Below are positions 8,917 through 16,847 of a DNA stretch of 39,433 nt, piece by piece. Positions within the stretch are counted from its first letter, which is position 1. Every line of letters starts with the position of its first letter. Both the position numbers and the translations under genes were made by a program. The stretch is from Comamonadaceae bacterium 2PF (GTDB lineage Bacteria; Pseudomonadota; Gammaproteobacteria; Burkholderiales; Burkholderiaceae_C), in NCBI GenBank assembly GCA_005502875.1, contig SCMV01000036.1, forward strand, positions 1-39,433. The letters are read 5' to 3'. The notes beneath the pieces are model-generated. The model did no database searches, was not told the origin of the DNA, and worked only from the letters and a program-made list of their open reading frames with translations.

Positions 8917-9840
8917 TCAGCGCTGGCGACGCCGTGACATGGCGCCCAGCAGCAGCAAGCCGCCCAGCGTCAGGCCCCAGGTGCCGGGTTCGGGCACCGG
9001 TGACTGGAATGTCTGGGCCTGCACCCAGGTGGTGGCGATGAAACCGAAGCGCTTGAACTCGTCGGTGTCGTTGACAAAGGTCAGGCTGATTTCCTTCGAC
9101 TGGTGCAGCTCTGAGGGCAGGCCTGCTTCGAAGGTCTTGTTCAGGCCGAAGGAGTCGTACAGGCCCTCGACGCGGTCGAAGGCATCGAACAGCCCGTTGT
9201 CCAGCTCGGGGTTGAAGAACTCGGGGAACAGATCGCTGCTGATCAGCACCGACATGGCCTCGACGGACAGGCCGCAATCCTGGCAATTGCCTTCGCCCAG
9301 GCGCACCAGCCCGACCTTGGCCAGGCCGGTGAGCGTGAACTGGCTGTGCGGCGCCAGGATCACGGTGTTCTGGATGGGCTCGGGGGGCGTGTCGCTGTCG
9401 AGGTCGATGTTGACGGCGGCGGCAGCGGCCTCGGCGTAGTAGCCCTGGCCGACCTGGGTCAGCCGCACGTTGGCCGCCAGGTGGTTGCCTTCGACGAAAG
9501 CCACGGCGCTGGTGTTGTCAGGCAGCAGGAAGTCGGTTTGAGCCCGCGTGCCAAAAGGGTTGGCCGGGCCGAAGCTGCCCGAGTGCTGGGTCTCGTAGCC
9601 CACCTGGTCGCCGCTGACGAGGTTGTCGATCACGGCCACGCCGCCCAGGAAGGCGTGGGTGCCGATGTCGCTGAAGCCGACGCTGGCGGCCATGCCATCG
9701 TCGGGCCGCAGGTCGGTGAGGGTGTACTGGATGTTCGTCAGTGACGACTCCATCGAGTACGACAGGCCCTGTGCCTGGGCGGCGCCGATGCCGGTGGACA
9801 GGGCGAGCGCGGCAAGCGCCACGCGGTGGAAGCTGAACAT
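8917..9840 (-). CDS. PEP-CTERM sorting domain protein (first of five)
   Basis: A 307-residue exported protein. The signal peptide FSFHRVALAALALSTGIGAAQAQ is followed by a beta-rich extracellular region of no recognised family. The C-terminus is VPEPGTWGLTLGGLLLLGAM followed by RRRQR: the PEP motif, a hydrophobic helix and a basic tail that exosortase recognises and cleaves. Two cysteines in NCQDCG may form a disulfide. The start at 9840 has an AGGGGG ribosome-binding site; the frame is open to 10185, but that extension has no signal peptide. It is divergent from an HD-GYP gene across a 229-bp gap in which I see no clear promoter. Cargo proteins of this class are linked to exopolysaccharide and biofilm in other bacteria; the specific role is unknown. 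Confidence 0.88.
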   Translation of the reverse strand: MFSFHRVALAALALSTGIGAAQAQGLSYSMESSLTNIQYTLTDLRPDDGMAASVGFSDIGTHAFLGGVAVIDNLVSGDQVGYETQHSGSFGPANPFGTRAQTDFLLPDNTSAVAFVEGNHLAANVRLTQVGQGYYAEAAAAAVNIDLDSDTPPEPIQNTVILAPHSQFTLTGLAKVGLVRLGEGNCQDCGLSVEAMSVLISSDLFPEFFNPELDNGLFDAFDRVEGLYDSFGLNKTFEAGLPSELHQSKEISLTFVNDTDEFKRFGFIATTWVQAQTFQSPVPEPGTWGLTLGGLLLLGAMSRRRQR

Positions 9841-10069
9841 GTGATCCCCCTTTGTGTTGAGTCTGCGTACTTTTTCATGAATCGCGCCGAGCTGCAATGG
9901 CCCGTGGAGGCGTCTCGCCAGAGAACGGGTCCCACGCACGGGCGGATGGGCGACTCTCCTGCACCGAATCGGGAATTCCTGTCTGGAGCGCCGATTTTTC
10001 CCGCGATCGATCCGGACCATGCCGGCCAGAATGGGTCCTCCAAACGGTCTGTCCTCCACGCCGATCACC

Positions 10070-11323
10070 ATGCTCAGGAAAATCTCCCCTGCCCAGCTCA
10101 GACTTGGCATGTTCGTGCACGAAGTGCCGGGCTCCTGGCTGTCGCACCCGTTCTGGCGGGGGGCGTTCAAAGTGGTGGAGGACAAGCAGCTGGCCCAGTT
10201 GCGCGAGGCCGTGGCCTACGTCGTGATCGACACGGCCAAGGGCCTGGACATCGAGGAGGCGCAGCCCGCCGAGCCAGTCGCCGAGGCGCCCCCTGAGCGC
10301 GGGGCCCCGCCACCGGTGGCCCCTGCCGAGGGGGGGCCAGAGCAGGGCGCGAAGCCGACCGCAGGGCAGCCCGCCGCAGGTTTCCAGGACGAGGTCCGGC
10401 GCGCATCGAAGATCGTCGCCCAGGCCCGCCCGGCGATGAAGAACCTGTTTCGCGACGTCCGCCTGGGCAAGGCGATCGACACCGAGCACTGCCTGCCGCT
10501 GGTCTCCGACATCGCCGACTCGGTCGAGCGCAACCCGGCCGCCATCGTCAGCCTGGCGCGCTTGAAGACCAGCGACGATTACACCTTCATGCATTCGGTG
10601 GCCGTGTGTGCCCTGATGGTGGCCCTGGGCAAGCAGCTCGGGCTGGGCGAGGCCGATTGCCGCGAAGCCGGGCTCGCCGGCCTGGTGCACGACCTGGGCA
10701 AGGCGTTGATGCCGCTGGAGGTGCTCAACAAGCCTGGCGCGCTCACGTCCGAAGAGTTCGCGATCATGAAGTCCCACCCCGAAGCGGGACACCGCATGCT
10801 GCTGGAAGGCAAGGGCGTGGGCCCTGTGCCGCTCGATGTCTGCCTGCATCACCACGAGAAGGTCAACGGCAAGGGCTACCCGCATGGGCTGCAGGGCGAC
10901 GAGATCAGCCTGTTCGCCAAGATGGGGGCGGTCTGCGACGTCTACGACGCCATCACCTCCAACCGGCCGTACAAGGCGGGCTGGGACCCTTCCGAGTCCA
11001 TCACCAGGATGGCGCAATGGGCCAAGGAGGGGCACTTCGACGAAAAGGTCTTCCAGGCCTTCGTCAAGAGCGTGGGCATCTACCCGGTTGGCTCGCTGGT
11101 CAAGCTCAAGTCAGGGCGGCTGGCCATCGTCGTGGAGCAGGGCAGCAGCTCTTTGCTCAAGCCGGTGGTCAAGGTGTTTTATTCGACCCGGGCCAACGAG
11201 CCCCTGGTGCCCGAGGTGCTGGACCTGGGCCGCGTGAGCGACGAGATCGTCTCGCGTGAGGCCCCGTCCACCTGGGGCTTCAAGAACCTCGACGATTTCT
11301 GGCTGCCGCAGGGCGCGGCCTGA
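10070..11323 (+). CDS. HD-GYP domain cyclic-di-GMP phosphodiesterase with N-terminal DUF3391
   Basis: A 417-residue protein predicted to hydrolyse cyclic-di-GMP. The N-terminus (LRKISPAQLRLGMFVHEVPG) is a DUF3391 domain. A Pro/Ala/Glu-rich linker of about 50 residues precedes the HD-GYP domain, where the metal ligands are visible: HS in FMHSVAV, HDLGK, SHPEAGH, HHHEKVNGKGYP and CDVYDA. The GYP motif is intact, so activity is likely. The ATG at 10070 fits homologues, which begin M-[LI]-[RK]-K-I, but there is no clear Shine-Dalgarno sequence; the frame is open from 10019. Its divergence from a PEP-CTERM gene suggests a link between second-messenger turnover and surface properties, which is inference. 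It converges with the PfkB kinase gene, 29 bp apart. Confidence 0.93.
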   Translation: MLRKISPAQLRLGMFVHEVPGSWLSHPFWRGAFKVVEDKQLAQLREAVAYVVIDTAKGLDIEEAQPAEPVAEAPPERGAPPPVAPAEGGPEQGAKPTAGQPAAGFQDEVRRASKIVAQARPAMKNLFRDVRLGKAIDTEHCLPLVSDIADSVERNPAAIVSLARLKTSDDYTFMHSVAVCALMVALGKQLGLGEADCREAGLAGLVHDLGKALMPLEVLNKPGALTSEEFAIMKSHPEAGHRMLLEGKGVGPVPLDVCLHHHEKVNGKGYPHGLQGDEISLFAKMGAVCDVYDAITSNRPYKAGWDPSESITRMAQWAKEGHFDEKVFQAFVKSVGIYPVGSLVKLKSGRLAIVVEQGSSSLLKPVVKVFYSTRANEPLVPEVLDLGRVSDEIVSREAPSTWGFKNLDDFWLPQGAA

Positions 11324-11352
11324 GCCACCTGCCCAACCGCCCGCTCGTTCGT

Positions 11353-12342
11353 TCAAGGGCCTGCCGCCGCCATCCACGCCTTCAGCTCGTCGCCTGTTGG
11401 CAGGGCGCCGAGCACCCCTTGCCGAGACGCCACCCAGGCGCCAGCCGACGTGGCCAGGTGCAGCGCTGGTGAGGCATCCAGCCCCGCTGCCAGCGCCTGG
11501 CACCAGGCCGCTGCGAAGGCGTCGCCGCAGCCCGTGGTGTCCACCGCCTGCACGAGGCGTGCGGGGTGATGCCGCGGTGCGTCCACGTCGGCGCCGGCCG
11601 GCCAGAGCCAGCAACCCGCCTCACCCAGCGTGACCAGGAGCTGAACGCCGGTGTGCGCCTGGCGCCAGGCCCGCACCGACTCGAATTCGTCGGGGCTCGG
11701 GCCCTCTCCCGAGTCCCGAGCACTCGTTGGCCCGCTTGCATCCGCCTGCGCGCCCCAAAGCGCTCGTGCCTCGTGCTCATTGAGCAGCAGCGTGTCGACC
11801 TGCTGCAGCACCTCGCTGGCGATCGGGCGCCAGGGCGAGGGGTTGAGCACCGTCTTGGCGCCGGCTTGCCGTGCCAGCCGGAAGGCCTCGGCGATGACCT
11901 CGTCGGGCGCCTCGAACTGAGCGTAGGCCACGGCCGATGCCGCGATGTCACTGGCGGCTGCCCGCGCGTGCTCGCGCCCGAGCAGGTGGTTGGCGCCAGG
12001 GTGCACGGCGATGACGTTGTCGCCAGCCTGGTCGATCAGGCCGACGCCGTGGCCGCTGGGGCCGGCAAAGCGGTGCACGTGGGCGTCGCTCAGGCCTTCC
12101 TGGCGCAGCCGGCCAAGCAGGGCCTGGGCGGCCATGTCATCGCCCACGCCGAGCAGCAGGTGCACGGGCGCACCCAGGCGCCGCAGGCCCACCGCCACGT
12201 TCAGCCCCTTGCCGCCAGGCTCCATCAGGAAGCCGTCGGCGTGCACGTGCTCGCCGCGCGCGGGCAGGCGAGGCGTGAACCAGCAGCAGGCCATCACGAA
12301 GCTGCCGATGACGAAGACGGGCCGGGGCGAAGGGTCTGACAT
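11353..12342 (-). CDS. PfkB/ribokinase family carbohydrate kinase
   Basis: A 329-residue cytoplasmic sugar kinase. PfkB signature 1 is visible as EPGGKGLNVAVGLRRLG (about residues 41-57), and signature 2 as DTTGCGDAF, with Cys in place of the usual Ala of DTTGAGD and the catalytic Asp kept. The overall layout is closest to ribokinase and fructokinase-like members. A short acidic insertion (QADASGPTSARDSGEGPSPDE) lies between the lid and the nucleotide-binding part. The sugar cannot be told from sequence. It is 37 bp downstream of a PEP-CTERM gene on the same strand, and a GntR/HutC regulator is divergent upstream, so regulator, exported protein and kinase may form one carbohydrate-responsive locus (inference). 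Confidence 0.9.
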   Translation of the reverse strand: MSDPSPRPVFVIGSFVMACCWFTPRLPARGEHVHADGFLMEPGGKGLNVAVGLRRLGAPVHLLLGVGDDMAAQALLGRLRQEGLSDAHVHRFAGPSGHGVGLIDQAGDNVIAVHPGANHLLGREHARAAASDIAASAVAYAQFEAPDEVIAEAFRLARQAGAKTVLNPSPWRPIASEVLQQVDTLLLNEHEARALWGAQADASGPTSARDSGEGPSPDEFESVRAWRQAHTGVQLLVTLGEAGCWLWPAGADVDAPRHHPARLVQAVDTTGCGDAFAAAWCQALAAGLDASPALHLATSAGAWVASRQGVLGALPTGDELKAWMAAAGP

Positions 12343-12379
12343 GTCGGGGCGCAGAACAGGTGCCCCAGTCTAGGTGGCT

Positions 12380-13294
12380 TCAGTCCAGGTGCGGCAGCCG
12401 CCCACGCCAGGCGGCCAGCGCGTAGAGCATGCCCATCACGAACAGGATGGCGGTGGTCGGCTCGGGCACCACGCTGACGGCGTAGTCGTGGCCACTCACG
12501 CTCACGGTGTTGGCGCCTGCCACGTTCGGCGTCAGGTTGAAGCGGGCGGTGCTCATGTAGTCGGCCCAGGCGTCGCTGGTGCCGTTGCGAACGCCCGCTT
12601 GCGATCCGGCGAACAGCGTGCCGCGCACGCGCACCAGCTCACCCACCACGGCTTCGAAGGTCTGGCTGAACACGCCGTCGCCCTGCGACATCTGCCAGTC
12701 GATCGTGCGCACGCGCGGAACCGGTGACAGCCACGCCGGCCCCATGGACGCCGCAAAGCCCACGCTCAGTGCCCCGGGGGCGGCAGGCAGCGGGGTCACA
12801 CCGCTGGTGCCGTCGATGGTCAGCGAGAAGGTGTAGGTGATGGGTGTGCCTGCGGCCAGCCCGGGCGCGGTGACCTCGATGAAGTCCTCGAAGGAGGTCG
12901 AGAAGATGGCGTCCACGAAGCCGCTGTCGGCGTCGAAGGCCTTTTCATAGTGGGTGCTCAGTTTCCCCTTGAGCACGCCCATGGAAGCCTCGATCTGGGC
13001 GTGGGCGCGCGCGCCGTTGCTCAGCAAGGTGTCCGAGCTTTGCCTGAGCACGGGTTGGCTGACCAGGTTGGCGCCTTCGATGCTGGTTTGCTTCGAATCG
13101 ACCGGGGCCTCGACCGGGTTGGTGGCGTGGCGGATCCCGTCGGTGTAGGTGCTCGCGTTCAGGTAGGCCGGGTTGGGCAGGAAGGGCGCGGCCAGGCTCA
13201 GGCCCGGGGCGGCGAGTGCCGCAGCCAGGATCAGGCCCAGGGCCGGGCGCAACGGTGCGACGGGGCTGGTTTGGGTGGTGGGGCAGACGGCCAT
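12380..13294 (-). CDS. PEP-CTERM sorting domain protein (second of five)
   Basis: An exported protein of 304 residues from the start chosen, with a hydrophobic signal segment ALGLILAAALAAPGLSLAAP. The extracellular part is rich in Ser, Thr, Ala and Gly and belongs to no family I recognise. It ends in VVPEPTTAILFVMGMLYALAAW followed by RGRLPHLD, a PEP-CTERM signal with a rather weak basic tail. An ATG at 13321 gives 9 more residues but has no ribosome-binding site; the ATG at 13294 has GGGAGG 3 nt upstream, so I prefer it, though the spacing is short. It is followed after 37 bp by the PfkB kinase on the same strand and is divergent from the GntR regulator. Confidence 0.85.
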   Translation of the reverse strand: MAVCPTTQTSPVAPLRPALGLILAAALAAPGLSLAAPFLPNPAYLNASTYTDGIRHATNPVEAPVDSKQTSIEGANLVSQPVLRQSSDTLLSNGARAHAQIEASMGVLKGKLSTHYEKAFDADSGFVDAIFSTSFEDFIEVTAPGLAAGTPITYTFSLTIDGTSGVTPLPAAPGALSVGFAASMGPAWLSPVPRVRTIDWQMSQGDGVFSQTFEAVVGELVRVRGTLFAGSQAGVRNGTSDAWADYMSTARFNLTPNVAGANTVSVSGHDYAVSVVPEPTTAILFVMGMLYALAAWRGRLPHLD

Positions 13295-13414
13295 GGGCCT
13301 CCCTGATTGGTTTGATTTCATGATGCCATTATGGAGTCCAAAAAGATACCAAACTATCGAACATGTCGATGCAAGGGGCCACCCCTAGAATCGATGCATG
13401 CCTTGTGATCTGCC

Positions 13415-14191
13415 ATGAGCCCTGTTTTGCCCCCCTCGGTGCCGCCTGGCGGCTGGTCTGGCCTGGTGCAGCTGGATGCTGGTCGTGCGCAGCCGGTTTA
13501 CCTGCAGCTGGTCGATGCGCTCACGCAGCTGATGAGCACGGGGGTGCTCGCCGAAGGCCAGCACCTGCCGGCCGAGCGCGTGCTGGCGGCAGAGTTGGGC
13601 GTCAGCCGGACCACGGTCAAGCGCGCCTACGACCACCTGCGCGAGGCGCAGAACCTGAGCACGCACGGGCGGGGCGGCACGGTGGTGCGCCACACGCCCA
13701 GGGTGGCGCCGGAGCTGGCGCGCCTGAAGGGCTTTTCCAGGGAGATGGAGGAGCTGGGCATGGTGCCGAGCACGCAGGTGCTGTCGCGCCGCATCGTGCT
13801 CGATCGCACCATGGCTTCGGTGTTCAAGCGCCCCTCGACCGCGCAGTTCCTGCAGATCACGCGGGTGCGCCTGGCCGATGGCTGCCCGATGTCACGCGAG
13901 GTGGCCTGGTACGACCTGACGGCCGCGCCGGAGCTGGCCGATTGGGACGGGCAGGGCTCGGCTTATGGCCTGCTCAAGGCCGCCAGCGGCATCGAGCTCG
14001 AGCGCGCCGACCAGAGCGTGGAGGCGGTGATGAGCGACGCCGAAGAGACCCGCGTCTTCGGCTTCGAGCGACCAGGGCCCTGCTTGCTGCTCAAGCGGCA
14101 CACCTACGCCAGCACGGGGCAGTTGGTGGAGTACGTGGAAGGCACCTTCCGGGGCGATGCCTACGCTTACCGGCACGCGATGAAGCCCTGA
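13415..14191 (+). CDS. GntR family transcriptional regulator, HutC/UTRA subfamily
   Basis: A 258-residue DNA-binding regulator. The N-terminal winged helix-turn-helix contains QPVYLQLVDALTQLM and LPAERVLAAELGVSRTTVKRAYDHL, the GntR signature. From about residue 95 the UTRA ligand domain follows (FSREMEELGMVPSTQVLS ... YVEGTFRGDAYAYRH), which in relatives binds small effectors such as sugar phosphates, histidine derivatives or phosphonates. It is divergent from the PEP-CTERM/PfkB pair across about 120 bp and is likely to control that pair and itself. The short plus-strand leader contains CCTAGAAT at about 13393-13400, whose TAGAAT could be its -10 box. No Shine-Dalgarno sequence precedes the ATG. 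Confidence 0.92.
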   Translation: MSPVLPPSVPPGGWSGLVQLDAGRAQPVYLQLVDALTQLMSTGVLAEGQHLPAERVLAAELGVSRTTVKRAYDHLREAQNLSTHGRGGTVVRHTPRVAPELARLKGFSREMEELGMVPSTQVLSRRIVLDRTMASVFKRPSTAQFLQITRVRLADGCPMSREVAWYDLTAAPELADWDGQGSAYGLLKAASGIELERADQSVEAVMSDAEETRVFGFERPGPCLLLKRHTYASTGQLVEYVEGTFRGDAYAYRHAMKP

Positions 14192-14254
14192 GCCCGGTGA
14201 GCCCAGGCCCCAGCGAGGCAGGCGCACCGCGCGGTGCGCCGCTCGCCAGCCGGG

Positions 14255-14341
14255 TCACTGGCTCGAAAGGCTCAGGCCCGCGTGCTCGCGCAGCGGGTGG
14301 AAGTGCACCAGCGGGTGGCGCTCGGTGGTCAGGCGCAGGTC
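14255..14341 (-). pseudogene. Remnant of the 3' end of prfC
   Basis: Read on the minus strand this encodes DLRLTTERHPLVHFHPLREH followed by AGLSLSSQ and a stop, almost identical to the last 28 residues of the intact release factor 3 at 21194-22819 (two changes, Ala to Thr and Thr to Ser). Upstream of this stretch the resemblance stops abruptly. The fragment cannot make a working protein. It marks the far boundary of a 6.9-kb block, as expected when an element enters the 3' end of a gene and brings a replacement end with it. Confidence 0.85.
14268..14341 (+). repeat. Left copy of a 74-bp direct repeat (prfC 3' end), possible attachment site
   Basis: It matches 21207-21280 in the same orientation over 74 bp with 5 mismatches (about 93% identity by my count). 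It begins AGGCTCAG and ends CGCAGGTC. Both copies lie at the prfC C-terminal coding end. The two copies enclose the LuxR/PEP-CTERM/lipoprotein block. Confidence 0.85.
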
Positions 14342-14370
14342 ATGGGGAAGGGCGCCGTCCAAGCCGGCTG

Positions 14371-14392
14371 CATCATCTGTTTGAATGATGAC
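14371..14392. promoter_or_regulatory. Operator-like dyad, copy 1 (upstream of PEP-CTERM gene)
   Basis: CATCAT and ATGATG arms surround a centre CTGTTTGA. The same 22-bp site with only 3 centre changes occurs at 16772-16793, next to the luxR-type gene. It lies 262 bp before the PEP-CTERM start at 14654. It is likely a binding site for the LuxR-type regulator encoded in between (inference). Confidence 0.65.
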
Positions 14393-14653
14393 AAAAACCA
14401 TGTGCCCTCCCAGTATGTGTTTCAAATGAAGGCGGCCCATCCGCTGGATGTCTTGCTGCTCGCCAATGGGATGCCTGTGGGCGTTTGGTCGCGCTTTGTT
14501 GTGGGGTTGGAAATGGCCCTTGTCTTCGTATTTGCAGGCATGGTTCTCAAGGGCTTTTTTGAAATCTGGCGGCCGCCTGGCGCGGGTGGTGAGCCCAAGA
14601 CGAGCCAATCAGCTTCACACTTTTGGTACCCAGGTTGGCACCCAGGAGGCGAA

Positions 14654-15670
14654 ATGAACAAGCGTTGTCAAGATCAGCCTGAGGCGGCGAGCCAGTCGGG
14701 CAAGCTTCTCGGAGCACTGGCCGTGCTGACTTTGTGCCTTTTCGGCATGCCTGCCTTGGCCGAGACATACGCCTATGCGGCGGTGAAGGACGCCGGGGTC
14801 AGCGCGCAGAACCTGGCGCTAGGCAACCACGAGTTCGGCGATGAGTCCCTGGCCTTGAATGGAGAGCTGGCCAGTGCGCAGGGGCGTGGCAACATCGCCC
14901 AGGCGCAAACCCTGTTCGGGGTCAACAGGGTGTCGGTGTCCAACTCGATATGGGTCAGTGACGAGTACCTTCGCGAGACAGGGTGGGGCGGTCCGTTGGC
15001 CGTTGGGATGTCCATTTGGACGGACGAGTTCACGATCACGGGCGGGACCGGTGTCGGCCGTGCCAAGGTATCCGTGAATGTGACGGGCTGGTTTGGCGGT
15101 GGTGTTGGTGCCCAGGGGGGGTACGGATTGTGGACGGCAACACCATCCGATCTGCAGCGTGAACGCGATGAGTTGCTTCGCGCCGATCCGCTGACTTGGT
15201 TGGGAGGTGTGCTGGACGATCCTGAAGACGTGGGCGTCGCGAAGGTGCTGTCCTACCAGGCATGGGTTCCTGCCCCTGGTTATTCGGAGCCCGGCTTTCT
15301 GATTGCGCAGCCCAACAGCCTGTTTGGCGGCACCTTTGTCGCCACCATTGAATTTGTCTATGGCCAACCATTTTGGATGGCCAGCGGCCTCTATGGTTTC
15401 GCCAATGACACAGGTTCTTTGTCGGCCATGAACTCGGCCCACTTTGGTATCACTGTGCAAGGTGATGCGGGGGCACAGATTCTGTCCTCGTCCGGAACGA
15501 GTTACGCTGCGGCCGTCCCCGAACCTGCAAACTGGGTCCTCTTGGTGGTGGGATTGGCAGTGCTCCTGTGGATGTCCACGGGCGAGGCTCAGCGGATGGG
15601 GGGCAAGGCCAGCACCCGCAGGATCAGTTCACGTTGGCTGGTGACGCCCGTCTTCGCAAAGATGCTCTGA
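14654..15670 (+). CDS. PEP-CTERM sorting domain protein (third of five)
   Basis: An exported protein of 338 residues. The signal peptide runs KLLGALAVLTLCLFGMPALA then ETYAYAAV. The extracellular region is beta-rich with many Gly, Ser and Asn and resembles no family I know. The sorting signal AAVPEPANWVLLVVGLAVLL sits about 45 residues before the stop and is followed by an unusually long basic tail (RMGGKASTRRISSRW...), where most family members end within about 10 residues. That tail is read from DNA that also encodes the end of the convergent LuxR-type gene, so the original stop may have been lost. Start chosen for AGGAGG at 14644-14649. The operator-like dyad at 14371 suggests control by the neighbouring regulator. 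Confidence 0.85.
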   Translation: MNKRCQDQPEAASQSGKLLGALAVLTLCLFGMPALAETYAYAAVKDAGVSAQNLALGNHEFGDESLALNGELASAQGRGNIAQAQTLFGVNRVSVSNSIWVSDEYLRETGWGGPLAVGMSIWTDEFTITGGTGVGRAKVSVNVTGWFGGGVGAQGGYGLWTATPSDLQRERDELLRADPLTWLGGVLDDPEDVGVAKVLSYQAWVPAPGYSEPGFLIAQPNSLFGGTFVATIEFVYGQPFWMASGLYGFANDTGSLSAMNSAHFGITVQGDAGAQILSSSGTSYAAAVPEPANWVLLVVGLAVLLWMSTGEAQRMGGKASTRRISSRWLVTPVFAKML

Positions 15671-16743
15671 AGCTGGGTTCGGGCTGTGCTGGGCCGCACG
15701 CCCTCGGCCCGAACATGGTCTTCTACGCTGTCACCCTGGGCAATGGCGCGGGCCAGCCTGGCCTCCGCGGGCGTCAAGGTGAACAGTTCCATGAGTTGCC
15801 TGGCTGAGGCGACTCTGCGCGAGAGGCTCGATTCGGTGATCAGGCACAACACCAGTTGCCGGTACTCCGAGGCCGTCCACATGGTGGTGGTCGGTGCGGG
15901 CATCATCGTGACGTAGCAAGTGCCCCAAGGGCTTTCACCGCCGAGCCGGGCGTGTGTGGTTCCACCGCTGGACACAGTGTGCTGCAAACTCTTCATCAGT
16001 TGCGCGGTGTCGTGAGGCTCTTGACCCGCCAGCTTGCCTTCGCACATTCGAAGCGGTGAAGGTCCTCGCAACAGTGATTCGCCTCGAGGATTCGAGGCCA
16101 GAATCTGCCCACTCTCAGACAAGGTCAGGATGCCCAGGTGTGTGGAGTTGGCTGCCCATTGGCTGGCAGCCACCGCAGGGGCACTTTGGCAGCGCTCCTG
16201 CTCCAGCCGCTTGTTGATCTGGCAGGCTCGTCTCAGGTGGGGCAGAAGCCGACGGTAGAAATCCAGTTCTGGCTCGGTGTAGCAGCCGACATGGCCCGAT
16301 CGAAGCGCGCTCAACTTCACAGCCACGGGCCCGTGTCGCACGATGATGCCGCCGATGCAGTGCTTGAGTTGCTGTGGCCGCAACCAGTCGCCATAGAACT
16401 CGGTCGAATCCAGTTTGGCTTCGGGGTACAGCATTTCTGAGGTCACCGCCACACCTTCCGCCAGCGTTTCTTCGTTGCGAACCCAGACGTTGGTGCTCGC
16501 GTAATGCTCAATGTAGTTGGCGACATAGGTTGGCTCGAAGCCCACCGTTCGAATGACAACCCCCGGCGGGCCATCGGCCACCCCGCTGGTGCTGAAATCG
16601 TGCATCAGCAGCGTGATGGCGGCGGCATTGAGGCTTTGCGATACCTGTTCCATCACGGCAATCCACCGTTCCGGATCGATGGCAGCCTCGTAGATCAGGC
16701 CAATGATCTCGTGCAGGCGATCCTCGCCAAGAAGCTGGGTCAT
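15589..16743 (-). CDS. LuxR-type helix-turn-helix transcriptional regulator
   Basis: A 384-residue DNA-binding protein. The C-terminal 65 residues (FTLTPAEARLARAIAQGDSV ... PSTARTQLQSIFAKTGVTSQ ... LILRVLAL) form a LuxR-type HTH. The N-terminal 300 residues are a sensory region of unknown ligand that begins LHEIIGLIYEAAIDPERWIAVM, a start seen in other stand-alone LuxR-type regulators of proteobacteria. There is no receiver aspartate pattern and no P-loop, so it is neither a two-component response regulator nor a MalT type. A CATCAT/ATGATG dyad 28 bp upstream of the start is repeated before the PEP-CTERM gene at 14654. The two genes converge and overlap by 82 bp (15589-15670), so the regulator and its likely target are transcribed against each other. 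Confidence 0.9.
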   Translation of the reverse strand: MTQLLGEDRLHEIIGLIYEAAIDPERWIAVMEQVSQSLNAAAITLLMHDFSTSGVADGPPGVVIRTVGFEPTYVANYIEHYASTNVWVRNEETLAEGVAVTSEMLYPEAKLDSTEFYGDWLRPQQLKHCIGGIIVRHGPVAVKLSALRSGHVGCYTEPELDFYRRLLPHLRRACQINKRLEQERCQSAPAVAASQWAANSTHLGILTLSESGQILASNPRGESLLRGPSPLRMCEGKLAGQEPHDTAQLMKSLQHTVSSGGTTHARLGGESPWGTCYVTMMPAPTTTMWTASEYRQLVLCLITESSLSRRVASARQLMELFTLTPAEARLARAIAQGDSVEDHVRAEGVRPSTARTQLQSIFAKTGVTSQRELILRVLALPPIR

Positions 16744-16771
16744 CTGCGTACCTTCCCCGTGCGCAAATTGT

Positions 16772-16793
16772 CATCATGTGTTTAGATGATGAC
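16772..16793. promoter_or_regulatory. Operator-like dyad, copy 2 (upstream of luxR-type gene)
   Basis: CATCAT and ATGATG arms surround GTGTTTAG, and the symmetry extends outward to GTCATCAT/ATGATGAC. It matches 14371-14392 at 19 of 22 positions. It lies in the short region between the regulator start (16743, minus) and the start at 16848 (plus), so it could control both. Autoregulation of the LuxR-type gene is the simplest reading. Confidence 0.65.
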
Positions 16794-16847
16794 GGAAATG
16801 TGTGCCCTTGTCAGCATGGGCAATATACGAAACAGCGTTAAAGCAAT

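Larger units (their letters stand above)
14192..14653. other. 462-bp gap: prfC remnant, operator-like site and long leader of a PEP-CTERM gene
   Basis: It begins with a GC-rich inverted repeat (GCGCACCGC/GCGGTGCGC near 14222-14240) that may terminate the GntR transcript. The 3' end of prfC follows at 14255-14341 (minus), and a CATCAT...ATGATG dyad at 14371-14392. The remaining 260 bp up to the PEP-CTERM start are open in frame with that gene and encode one hydrophobic stretch (FVVGLEMALVFVFAGMVL), but the AGGAGG at 14644 favours the start at 14654, so I regard this as leader DNA. Confidence 0.55.

Noticed and set aside
7525-8937. A 470-codon plus-strand frame opposite the chemoreceptor gene
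   Set aside because: Low-complexity, rich in Arg, Gly, Asp and Val, with no domain, while the opposite strand carries a full chemoreceptor.
9841-10069. A possible cyclic-di-GMP riboswitch or sigma-54 promoter between the PEP-CTERM and HD-GYP genes
   Set aside because: A GCACGGGC-type stretch drew attention, but I could not build the aptamer core or find TGGCAC-N5-TTGC.
14427-14653. A membrane-protein start (about 75 codons) fused to the third PEP-CTERM gene
   Set aside because: The frame is open, but the strong AGGAGG and a complete signal peptide at 14654 argue that translation begins there.
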